Below are positions 10,466 to 19,758 of a DNA stretch of 25,000 bases, piece after piece. Made by a program: the position numbers and the translations under genes. Every line of letters starts with the position of its first letter. Position 1 is the stretch's first letter. This stretch comes from Bigelowiella natans CCMP2755 (taxonomy: Eukaryota > Cercozoa > Chlorarachniophyceae): contig ADNK01001163.1 of the NCBI GenBank assembly GCA_000320545.1, forward strand, positions 1 through 25,000. Direction: 5' to 3'. The notes beneath the pieces are model-generated. The model worked only from the letters and a program-made list of their open reading frames with translations, was not told the origin of the DNA and did no database searches.

Positions 10466-11684
10466 GATGTCAACAAAATAAGATGTCAAGTGCCGTGATG
10501 CTCAGAACGATCCGAGGTTCCAAATGCAATGGCAGTGCACCTGGCTAGCATGGTTCGGCAGCGGTGTTTAACCATGCGCCAAAGTGTCTCGCAGTCAGCT
10601 AAATGCAATGAACGAGTGAGGACCATCTGCATCCACCGAGCATTGCTAGATTCTAGGATTGCTAGATTGTGCGTGCGCGCCACAATGATTAGCTCCAGTC
10701 TGGCTAGCTAGTCTTGCTAGCTTGCGCATCCATCGATCCACATCATGATGCGTTCTAGCGTTTGCACTGCTAGAATGATGGACATGCAATGTGACACAAC
10801 ATGCACATGCATCGATCATGTGCACCATGTTGCTGTGTCCATTGTTGGACTGACATGCAAATCTAGAAATGCGATGTGTCGCCCTGTCATTGGCCTGTCT
10901 GCCTGAGTCTACGATCGACACTCTAGCACTTCCCATGTCGCGCGCCAGCCATGCATGCAATGCAACACAGCCTGCTGCAGCTAGCGCGGCTAGCTAGCTA
11001 GGTGGCAAAGTGCGAAACTAGGAAAGAAAAAATGAGTGAAATTGAGCTCATGCAACGGATTCTCTCAGCTTTCGCAACTGGGGAACGCATTGCTGTTAGG
11101 CGATTGACTCGGTCAGTGAGAACACGCTAGCACGCAAGTACGCCGCTCGATGAAGCCGGCCATGCTTTCTTTGGCGTTTTGCGCACATCGATTGCTGGAT
11201 TGCTAGATTGATCCGATGATTGCGATCGTGCGCAGCCATTGCATGAACAAGTGAATGCTGCAACGAGATGCAATCGAGCAGCCATTCATGCATGGTTGAT
11301 TTGATCAGCTTCAACAGCGCACGCGCACGGTCTCAGCAAGAGCAGAATCGTGGATGCCATCTTCGCATGTGATGATGTGTTTGTTGTGATGGATGGGCAT
11401 TGCACAAATGCCATTGCGGAGTCGTGCTAGCATGCTTCATTCAATGTTCATTGTTTCGTTTGCAGATTCACAATTTGGTGTTATTGAGAAGGCGAGCTTC
11501 TGTGCCCTCTGTGATCATATTTCAAAACATTCATTTGAGTCAATACTCGATTGGAATCAATTCCAATGGAATTCCTTTGTATCAACGCTTAGTGACAAGA
11601 AATGGACAACATTCTCTGCGACAAGACGCATGCATGAGAATGCCTATGAATGTGCTCTGACTGGGTGCTTGCGAGGCCTACTAT
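10466..11684. other. Gene-free, palindrome-rich intergenic DNA
   Basis: No exon is supported. Short open frames on both strands overlap one another and lack any domain or codon bias. The sequence is unusually rich in GCTAGC (eight by eye: 10543, 10703, 10716, 10980, 10990, 10994, 11126, 11426) and in CATGCA, TGCATC and GCATG words. It separates the 3' ends of two convergent genes. Confidence 0.6.
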
Positions 11685-12059
11685 TCATAGGTGTCTCCCT
11701 AAGATAGTCTTTTTTTGGTGGGTACGCAGCTCCTCATAACGTGCTTTTCCAAAACGTCTGAGTGGATGATCGTAGTACTTTTTGACGTTTTCTGTGTCTT
11801 CGTGAGTTCCTTCTTCGATTGTCATTGCACGTCGTTCCTTGTTCCATGTAAGCTGAGGTGCTTGAGAGAAGACCCGAATGCTTGCCAGTGTAGCCATGGT
11901 AGCTGCACCAGAAATAATTAGGATGATCGGGTAGGCCCCTGCGTCAGACATCCAAACTTTTCTGTGCTCCCTTGGGGGGACATAGTTACCACCGGTTCCC
12001 ATTGCTCTCCGGAGAGGATTGATAGTGGGGCGGAGGTAATTGATAGCTGAGCGGAGCAT
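11685..12059 (-). CDS. B12D / NADH-ubiquinone reductase MLRQ (NDUFA4-like) subunit
   Basis: A 124-residue protein in a single exon. Residues 1-25 (MLRSAINYLRPTINPLRRAM) are rich in Arg, Leu and Ser without acidic residues, as in mitochondrial presequences. A single hydrophobic segment follows (AYPIILIISGAATMATLASIRVF, residues about 42-64). Then comes the family-type soluble tail: TWNKERRAM, then a Glu/Asp-Lys run to YYDHPLRRFGKARYEELR. The order of a membrane helix containing SGAATMATLASIR, then a W-N-K-E-R motif, matches the B12D/MLRQ family. Members are single-span inner-membrane subunits of respiratory complexes I or IV. The frame stays open upstream to 12215 but holds no ATG and only a Phe-rich repeat, so the ATG at 12059 is chosen. 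The N-terminal extension before the helix is longer than in the short animal and plant forms. Confidence 0.8.
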   Translation of the reverse strand: MLRSAINYLRPTINPLRRAMGTGGNYVPPREHRKVWMSDAGAYPIILIISGAATMATLASIRVFSQAPQLTWNKERRAMTIEEGTHEDTENVKKYYDHPLRRFGKARYEELRTHQKKTILGRHL

Positions 12060-12260
12060 GGCTGACTGAAGTTTGTACAGATTATCTCCTGATGAGAGGT
12101 GCTTTGAGTTGTGCGATGGTGGATCTGGGTTTCTTCTTCGTCCTTCGGCTTCAACATAGGTGCAGAAGAAGAAGAAGAAGAAGGAGGACTGTGCATTGTT
12201 CCTAGGAAATGTCAATGTCGCGCCAAGTAAATGACATTCGTTAATTTGTTGATTGACCAG

Positions 12261-12368
12261 TGACGTCGTCTCATGATGTACTAGATCTACCCAGGCGAGC
12301 AGGTGGGTAGTCGTAGTGTCGTAGTCTACCTACCCACCTGCCACTGTGAGAAGCTCCTGACGACGTCA
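12261..12368. promoter_or_regulatory. Nested inverted repeat upstream of the B12D gene
   Basis: The outer arms are exact complements: TGACGTCGTC (12261-12270) and GACGACGTCA (12359-12368). The inner arms GCAGGTGGGTA (12299-12309) and TACCCACCTGC (12331-12341) also pair exactly. The central spacer repeats GTCGTAGT twice (12310-12325). The outer arms hold TGACGTC and GACGTCA, close to the bZIP/CRE core TGACGTCA. It lies about 200 bases upstream of the B12D start codon, so a promoter or operator-like role is plausible but inferred. Confidence 0.45.
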
Positions 12369-12379
12369 TGCTCTTACGC

Positions 12380-13180
12380 AGCATAAAACTTGATTTTTTT
12401 AGGTTTATTGCATGTCGCGGATCAAATATGCCTTGTTGTCATTTACAAGATTGTTGATGGATGCAAGAGTACAATCGTGTTTTCCGCAGTCTGCAGTGGC
12501 AAGTGGCAACTGCTCAGTGGTTTTAACAGCCTGTTCTCTCATCGCTTGTGATGAGGATGCCACTAAAGCTCACTCGCCCCTCTGGAGGAAAGTGTGCATA
12601 CTCAAAGCGTTACTGAGCCAAGAGAAAGTCTCCTCCAGATGCTACTTTTCTCTACTTGTGATGCTGTTGTCAATGGGTCATTGGATTTTGTTCCTTCTTA
12701 ATGTACATTTTTGAACGTTTTTCTGGATCCAGTAAAAGTTCTAAGAAGATCTTTTGCATCATTGTGATTTACCATCATCATCATGTGATCACAAGTCATA
12801 AAACAATTCATCAATGTTCCCAATTCCTACAGTCAAAACGAACAGCACGCACTATTTTGATCTTTCTTCCTTGAGAGACTTTCTTCCTAGAGAGAATGTG
12901 ACTCTTGCGGAGCTTGGAGAAGCATTCTATTCACACCTACACGGTGTCTGTTGAAATGTGGACAATGCATCAACACTGACATTGAACATTGAACTGCAGT
13001 CTTTGCCGCAGCAACGTACATTGATTGGAATGTGCAGAATTCAGATCAACAACCATGACACAAAATGTACCACTCCAAATTTTAGAAATGATTCTAATGA
13101 ATGCATTCGCGCCATTACGTACCGACCGAAAAGTGACATCACACATTCAACAATCCATCTCCTGAGTTGAATGTCGAAGT
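12380..13180. other. Intergenic stretch, one unsupported ORF
   Basis: An ATG-initiated frame at 12412-12714 would encode 100 residues. It has hydrophobic and Cys-containing segments but no recognisable domain, no splice support and no clear coding bias, so I do not call it a gene. The remainder is ordinary AT-moderate sequence without exons I can support. Confidence 0.4.
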
Positions 13181-13628
13181 GTCGATCGACAGCTGAAAGC
13201 ATGGTTTCTCACACTCTCTAGCTCTGTCCACTGCACTCGCAGCTCATTTGGCAAACCCATGACAAGGAGCGCACTGTCTAGACTGTCTTCATTGTTGTTG
13301 CTCCTCGCTGTCGCCGCAAATGTGATTCTGAGCCATTGCCATCAACGTGCATCACATGTCAATTGACACGCGCGCTAGCTAGCTAGCGTGTGCTAGCGCA
13401 TGCGCATGTTGTGGAGACACAAAGTCCATGTGCGTGCGCATGCATTCGCATGCGTGCGTGTGCAACAGATGCAGTCACATTGGCACACGTCTGCGTCTCA
13501 GCATGATTGGATGAGTTGCACTGCTAGACTGCACACAAACCCGCCAAGTCCAAAAATTTCAGCGAAATGACAGACGTGCTAGCTAGCTGCGACGTGCACC
13601 AGTGCAGCGTGCAGCGCTCACACTTGCG

Positions 13629-13667
13629 TTTGCATGCAAATCAAAATTGTGACCAATTTGCATGCAA
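13629..13667. repeat. Pair of facing TTGCATGCAA palindromes (octamer-like)
   Basis: TTGCATGCAAAT (13630-13641) and its exact complement ATTTGCATGCAA (13656-13667) face each other across 14 bases. Each arm contains its own palindrome, and the arms contain ATGCAAAT and ATTTGCAT, the POU octamer word. Function is unknown. Confidence 0.7.
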
Positions 13668-13701
13668 CAAAATTGGCAAATTCCATTTTTGCACAAGCAG
13701 A

Positions 13702-13783
13702 CACCGATTTGGAGCAAAACCGACAGCATGGAAACCGATTTTGCAATGTCAAAAAACCGATTTTGCTTGCACAGCGATTTTGC
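13702..13783 (+). repeat. Short dispersed repeat ACCGATTTTGC
   Basis: Two identical 13-mers AAACCGATTTTGC (13732-13744 and 13754-13766), 22 bases apart, are flanked by diverged copies ACCGATTTGG (13702) and AGCGATTTTGC (13773-13783). The spacing of about 20-30 bases suggests a decayed tandem array or clustered binding sites. Confidence 0.6.
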
Positions 13784-15629
13784 GGGGAAGTCACATGCCA
13801 GCATGCTCATTGACAGCCGTGCACGTGCACAGTTGGAGCCAGAGACGTGATGAGTCCGCACGTGCATGGACACACGCACAGCACTGGAGCACCAGAGTGG
13901 TGTGTGATGCACGAATCGAACGTGTCAATTTTCGATTCAATCTGGCAATGCTGGCCACTGGGCCAGCTAGCTAGCTGGCAATCCGCCATGCCAGCCAGCA
14001 TCGCTTGCATGGTCATCCCTGCATTCTGATGTGTTGTTGCAAGTCACAAAGTTGTGCATGGCTCCAGAGCTGCGACTGAGCAGCGCTCAAGTTGCACACG
14101 TTGGTTCTGGGGTTTCCAGGTTTCTGTGATCATTCATTGGTTGTCAGCACCAGAGCATTGATGTGTTGATGTGTGTGCCAGCATGCATGATTCCAGGATT
14201 GTGAAAGTGTCATCGCATCTTCTGGTGTTGTCGCCACCAGCTGGGTGCGAGCGGCGAGCAGCCATTCCAGTCACACGGCTGTGCTAGCTGTGACACGTGC
14301 AGACTTCACTGGTTCATGGCTCTGTGCGTTGCTAGCGTGTGCACTGTTTTGGCACACACGTTGTCGCGCTCACTCTGGAGTGCACATCGCCCTCGTCAGC
14401 GGCGTGTGCCAATGGGGATGTGTCATGTGCCGAGCGCGCATTTGCTCTCAGCTGACGAGTTGAGAGACGTGGCCCTGCCGACAGGAGGTTCCCGTGCTTG
14501 CTGTGCCTTTGCACCGGGCCTGTCGAGACAGCAATCCACGATTTTGTCGTCCTGCGCTGAATCGGGCATTGGGGTGCACGCATGCATCGCTGCTGCGTCA
14601 ACAAGAGGCGGTTGAACGTGGCTCATGAAAGCGTTGATGAAACTTGAACTGTTGTTTGCAGTTGTGGTGTTTGAGTTGTGTTGTCTTTTGAGTTGTTGTT
14701 TGCATGCAAGCAGGCTCAAGTTGCGCGTGCGGCTCCGAGAAAGCTTTCACTTGCAATGCAATCATGCGTTGTTTTCACTGTGCGTCGTTCCGACGCCTTT
14801 GTCGTGCTGCACGAACGCTGTGATGTGCAGAACGTTCTGTGACAGTTCCTGGACTTGTCCAAGAACGCGGCCAGTCCAAGGAAGAACGAAAGAACTTTCC
14901 CATGACACAAGAACTCTCGCTGCGCGTTCTCAGACTGTTCCGCATGCGACGCAGCGCGTCGCCATGGGACGACTCAGGACGCTGCGTTGTCGCGAGTCGC
15001 ACACAAGGTGGGACGCTGTGGCGTGCAGAGTGAGCGCCACAACGTGCAGTGCATGAGTTGTTTCGCCAAAAGCGGGGTTTGTGCATGTGCAGAAATGAAT
15101 CGAAAGACCATGCTGGCACACGTGTGCAAAGTCAAGACACACACACATGCGAAGACATTGGCGTGGTGAAGAAAGAATGTAGACAAAGCGCAGAGTTAAC
15201 GATCAATTAATTGACCCTGTCCATTTCATTGGTGAATTGCATGTTGGAGTTCATGTTCTCACGATTGGCACATGCGTGTTTGTGCGCGCATGCACACGTA
15301 CATGCACATAGACTTTGTTTCTCTATGCTTGTATGTAGCATAACACAAATAATGAGCGCACACACGCAGCACTAGCAGCTACGCTAGAGAATGCTGCACG
15401 CGTGCACACGCTAGTACGCATCAGCATGCTAGCATGTCTAGACGGAGCCACGGATAACGCATGATTGCGTATTTTTGCACAATTAATAGGCACCAATGTT
15501 TTTGTGTTCTAGAATTGTGCATTATGGCAGCATGCTGTGCAACGGATTTTGTCGCGTTGTTCATCGAAAACTTATATGTGGCATGAATTACTTGTACATT
15601 TTACTACTATGTGTGTCGCGTGTGTGTTT

Positions 15630-15633
<4 letters not shown>

Positions 15634-15668
<35 letters not shown>
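15634..15668 (+). repeat. (TG)n microsatellite
   Basis: About 17 TG units lie in gene-free DNA. A similar, shorter tract lies at 19110-19133 inside an intron of the large plus-strand gene. Such runs are typically length-variable. Confidence 0.9.
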
Positions 15669-15674
<6 letters not shown>

Positions 15675-15931
15675 GGAATTTCGTCCGTGTTGCTAGATCA
15701 TCATGCTGCTTGTGTCCCCCGATCTTGAGCAGCCGCAGCAGCAACATCGCACAGCAACTGTCTAAACTTATAAAACGCTCATAATCTTATAAAAATCACT
15801 TCAGTTTGGAGCATCTGCAATATGGACATGATTACGACAGCAGCGACGTATTAATTGTCGCTCATTGGTCATTGTATACTTCCTCCTCAGTAGGGGGACA
15901 TCACCACGTCCGCTTGTAGTACATTTAGTAG

Positions 15932-15947
15932 TGCTACAGCGGTAGCA
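15932..15947 (-). other. Small hairpin 62 bases after the H4 stop codon
   Basis: On the minus strand this reads TGCTAC-CGCT-GTAGCA, a perfect 6-bp stem with a 4-base loop. It sits about 62 bases downstream of the H4 stop. Replication-dependent animal histone mRNAs end at a hairpin of the same geometry at about this distance, but their stem and U-rich loop sequences differ from this one. No purine-rich downstream element resembling the animal one is evident. The match is to geometry only, so it may be coincidence. Confidence 0.3.
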
Positions 15948-16009
15948 ATAGCAGAATGCGTACAGCTTGTAGTATATTCACCGTGTCAGCTACTTCATCA
16001 TTTCTGGAT

Positions 16010-16375
16010 CTAATTCTGGAATCCATATAGAGTCTTCCCTTGTTTTTTCAAGGCTTGAACTACATCCATCGCAGTAACAGTTTTCCTCTTAGAGTACTCC
16101 GTGTATGTTATGGTGTCACGCATGACTTTTGTTAAAAACTCCTTAAGCATTTCCCGCGTGTTCTCGTATACCAACCTGCTTATTCTCTTCACCCCCCCTC
16201 GACGTGCCAAGCGTCGAATTGCTGGATTCGTAATGCCATCAAGGTTATCCCTCAATACTTTCCTTAGACGTTTCGTTGATGCCTTTCCTTGTGTCGTTTG
16301 TCCTTTTCCAGCCGCGCTGCTTTTCCCACTTTGCAGTGCAGCCGATTTCCCTGCTCCCATGCTCTTTCCCGCCAT
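16010..16375 (-). CDS. Divergent histone H4 variant with extended Lys-rich tail
   Basis: From the ATG at 16375 the product has 121 residues. Residues 35-121 align without a gap to canonical H4 16-102 ([36 protein letters not shown]). In canonical numbering about 22 core positions differ, including H18L, K31N, G48R, E53N, G56E, V60E, E63T, N64K, A69T, H75Y, Y88Q and G101Q-G102N. R17, K20, K44, K59, K79, K91, Y72 and Y98 are kept. The tail is new: 33 residues after Met instead of 15, made of GKS/GKG steps (AGKS, GAGKS, SGKS, AGKG, QGK). The frame stays open upstream to an ATG at 16582, which would add 69 residues with a hydrophobic segment ([15 protein letters not shown]). I consider that untranslated leader or intron, but cannot exclude it. 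H4 is normally almost invariant, so this is a variant or a fast-evolving lineage. It diverges from the gene at 16732. Confidence 0.88.
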   Translation of the reverse strand: MAGKSMGAGKSAALQSGKSSAAGKGQTTQGKASTKRLRKVLRDNLDGITNPAIRRLARRGGVKRISRLVYENTREMLKEFLTKVMRDTITYTEYSKRKTVTAMDVVQALKKQGKTLYGFQN

Positions 16376-16582
16376 CGTAGATTTACCCCCTGTATCCATT
16401 CCAAGCAAAGGATTATGATCTCCAAATTGAGACTCTCCATTTCCCATATGAGTTATGGCCAAGTTGAGAACCAGTAACAGAACAGCTATTGCGACAACGC
16501 GAATTCCCCCCCTCCCAACCACATCCAAAACCCCTCTCCGCTGTCGTGCTAGATTTTGCTTCAACAATCTTTGATACTGCAT

Positions 16583-16731
16583 TGATGAATCAAAATTGTA
16601 AAACTAATCTGCTTTAAAACGGAAGTGAACCAAGCTTAGGGGGGTACGATCTATGATTTTCCCCGCCGTCCTGATTTGGGTGGCGGATTGTAATTGGATG
16701 TGGATATACAGTCTTTTTTTTGGATGCGACA
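16583..16731. promoter_or_regulatory. Bidirectional promoter region between H4 and the large gene
   Basis: If the H4 leader begins near 16582, only about 150 bases separate the two divergent genes. The interval contains TTTTCCCCGCC (16657-16667), which resembles an E2F site (TTTCCCGCC) with one extra C. It also has GTGGCGGA on the same strand at about 16680. E2F control of an S-phase histone gene would be sensible, but this rests on one imperfect motif. Confidence 0.35.
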
Positions 16732-16943
16732 ATGGATTTTGAAGAGATTATTAAGATCTTACTTAATATTATTTTTAAGACTCTTCTACCTAACTTACGG
16801 TTTGTTGAATTGGTCGCTCATCCTCCTCGTTTCATCGGTTGCACCCTCAGTGTTTTGTTGGTCGTAGAGGATTCAGGTAATAATAAGAGGATAACTTACA
16901 GCCTCCTCCTCCTCCTCCTCTTCCACATGATACGCTATAATGT

Positions 16944-16975
<32 letters not shown>

Positions 16976-19723
16976 TGTCTGTCTAATGATGACCATAATG
17001 ATGGCGATAACCAGTATCACACCAAAAAATTGCAACTCCCTCCTCCACTTCGAATTTTTCTTGCTTGTTCTATTAGTAGTCAGTAGAGTAATAAGTTGAG
17101 CACTGTGTCGTCGCTACATGTTCGCAGCAGGAGATACAATGAACGAGCGACACATTCGCCATCATCATCAGCAACGTTCCTCTTTCTATCTGCCTGGCTG
17201 TCACCAGGGGTAGTGGCACAACAGCTTCTAATCCCAACTACATATATTTTCGGCAATAGCGGAGTTATTACCTCAGTGCGCTATCATTATCATCAATCGG
17301 CACTAGATTGTCTACCATCATGCCGAATAATGCCACATCATCAGCAAAGTTCCCGATAAAAACTTTGCAACCGAAGAACGTAGTGCTTGGTGTGGTCGAA
17401 CACGCTCCGTCGTTTTCTGCAAAATCACAGCTGTCGTCAACGCCTTTGTTATCTGCGGCCAAATCATCACCACAAGACAAATCGGTCAGTATTAAGTCAT
17501 TGAAGTGCTCTTTGATACCCCCCCCCCCTCCTCTTTCTTCAAAAACCAAAGGGGCCGCAACCAAGTCAGCCCCTTCTTCTAAGAGGGTGAAGAGACGACT
17601 CAAACCGTCTACTACTTCAAATTTTCATAGCAGCGGCTATTCCTCACAAAACTCTCGCCAGATGAATAGACGAGAGCTATCGACTGGCATATTGTTACCG
17701 AAGAAGAAAGCTGCGCCGTCCCTAGCGCGTAATAGACTTCAGAGAAGTCCCAGCAATGAATTCAAATCTAAACCTCGGGTATCATCATTGCGTAATTCAC
17801 ATAAATCTCAGGGATTTAACTTCCGAAATCCCCACCCGCCTTATGATCGACATGCTAGCATGGTGGATGAAGTCAACGACAGAGATGATCATACCAGTGC
17901 AAACTACCACTCTTCAAGACCCGATGCATTACTACCACACACCGAAGCTGATGAAGCAGCAGCAGTAGCAGCAACACACCTTTTTAGAGAATCCAAGGCG
18001 TCATCTTCGATGGCAACGACAACGATTAGAGTGGCCTCCTCTCCCATAATCATCCCCGGCTTGAAAAGTGAAGATGATTTATCTACCTCATTTGTCACTG
18101 TAGGTAGAAGAAGCAGTAGTAGTAGTAGCAGTACACCTGAAATAGGTAACAAAACACTTGGCTCTAGATGCTATACACTTGATGAATCTGAAGGCAGTTG
18201 GAGAGCTGTGATCCGACATTGTCGGGAGGATTCTATTGTAGACGATGAGGAGACAAGCAAATCTTTATGTAAGATGATGCCATCACACCACCACCTCCAA
18301 GAGCAAGACTCTTCTTCCTCAGCAGTAATTCAGGGAGCAGAAGTGAATACGGAGATAGAAAGAAAAACAGAACAAGAGAAAAGGGAAGGAAAGGAAGAAG
18401 TTGCACTTAATAGAAATGAGATTCCTTCTCTCAATAACTGGAAGAAAGTTCAGATAAGGCAAAAAGCTGCATTAAAACAAGAGAGGGAGGAGAATGGAAT
18501 TTTTAATGATGATATCCACCGTTCGATGTCGGCAAGAATATCGTCTACCGGTTACAGTAATGTCCACCAACCCATGTCGGCAAGAATGCGGTCTACCGGT
18601 TACAGAGCACCAGCAACTGACTCGAAAAAGACGAACAACAACAAGAAGAAGAAGAAGAAGCTGTCAACGCGTAAATTTACTTCATTCTCAGCAAGAAAAA
18701 GCAGCAAGCCAATCCCCGTTATCAGACGACCACCCCATCATCGATACCAAGGAGTTACTAAATATAATTCATCAACCAGTCTACATACGAAGAAGAAGAA
18801 GAAGAAGAAAAAGAAAGAACGTTCTATGTACCCAACTCGGATGCTACTTTTCGGCTCTAAAACAGTTGTAAATACCCCCAAACCGAGCTCGACTTGTGTC
18901 ATTCCGATGAGGAAGTCTGCCTTACGAAATCCTCGATTACAGGTTGTAGCATATGACAAGATGGATTGCTTGATGATGATGATGATGACGATGTTTGCAT
19001 TGATGATTAAGCATGGTATTTATGTTGGAGCTATGTTGCATGAAGCACAATTCAACAATTGTTGACCCAATTTATCGAGCACAGGATTGGCAGAAAATAC
19101 ACAAAAAAATGTGTGTGTGTGTGTGTGTGTGTGCCAGCAGTCGATTATCATCATCATCATCATTATCATTATCATCATCACCATTCTATCATTATAAATT
19201 ACATAGACTGGGTCTGAGGATGGCCACCATCACCAACAAAACCACCCTGATTATCGTGCAACGACAAGATCGAGTCACAGTATCAAGAAGAAAACGATAG
19301 TTGCTCTACCCCCTAAAGAGCAACATAATAATGATGATGATGATGATGATTTCCTTGGTTCTCTTTCCACAAGTCCTCTTCCCCACTCTGATGCTAACAC
19401 CACTAATAGTAGTATGATGTTGCCGACGAAGAAGAAGGAGAAGGAGAACAAGAGGAATAATCAGCATTCTAAAGAGATACTACGTGTGGACATTCGTTGG
19501 CAGCCTGCTTCTTGTGGTGGTGGTGGTGCTCAAGACAATAGTAATTTTCCTCCTTCTCCGATTGTAGTAGCTTCTGCTGGTGTTACTGGTACTTCTGCAT
19601 CTATATCCTCGCCGTCTTCGTCGTGTCATCCGTCCCCACAAAGAAGAGGGTTCACCAGATCTTTTCAACCCAAGCTCAGGCTTTCGCCTTTACAATCTTA
19701 CCTGCTCCTTCAGAAAACGAGAA

Positions 19724-19758
<35 letters not shown>

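Larger units (their letters stand above)
13181..15530. other. Gene-free block of palindromic-word DNA
   Basis: A 2.3 kb block with the same vocabulary as 10466-11684: GCTAGC at 13374, 13378, 13382, 13392, 13578, 13582, 13966, 13970, 14283, 14328 and 15428, plus many TGCATGC, GCGCATGC and CACACG words. Many short frames are open on both strands at once, which is what low stop-codon density from this composition produces. None has a domain. I see no terminal repeats or target-site duplications that would make it a defined transposon. Confidence 0.55.

Noticed and set aside
11393-11707. 104-codon frame overlapping the 3' end of the B12D gene
   Set aside because: Lies opposite the B12D 3' flank, has no domain, and part of it is antisense to the B12D coding sequence.
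12412-12714. 100-residue ATG-initiated ORF
   Set aside because: No domain, codon bias or splice context I can defend. Described only in the intergenic entry.
13905-13926. TTCGATTC-like word on the minus strand resembling a tRNA T-loop
   Set aside because: No matching acceptor, D-arm or anticodon stem can be drawn around it.
14245-15186. Cluster of overlapping ORFs on both strands, up to 143 codons
   Set aside because: Open in several frames at once because the local composition is poor in stop codons. Cys/Ala/Arg-rich products without domains.
13181-15530. Defined transposable element or CRISPR-like array
   Set aside because: No terminal inverted repeats, target-site duplications, transposase fragments or regularly spaced identical repeats are visible.
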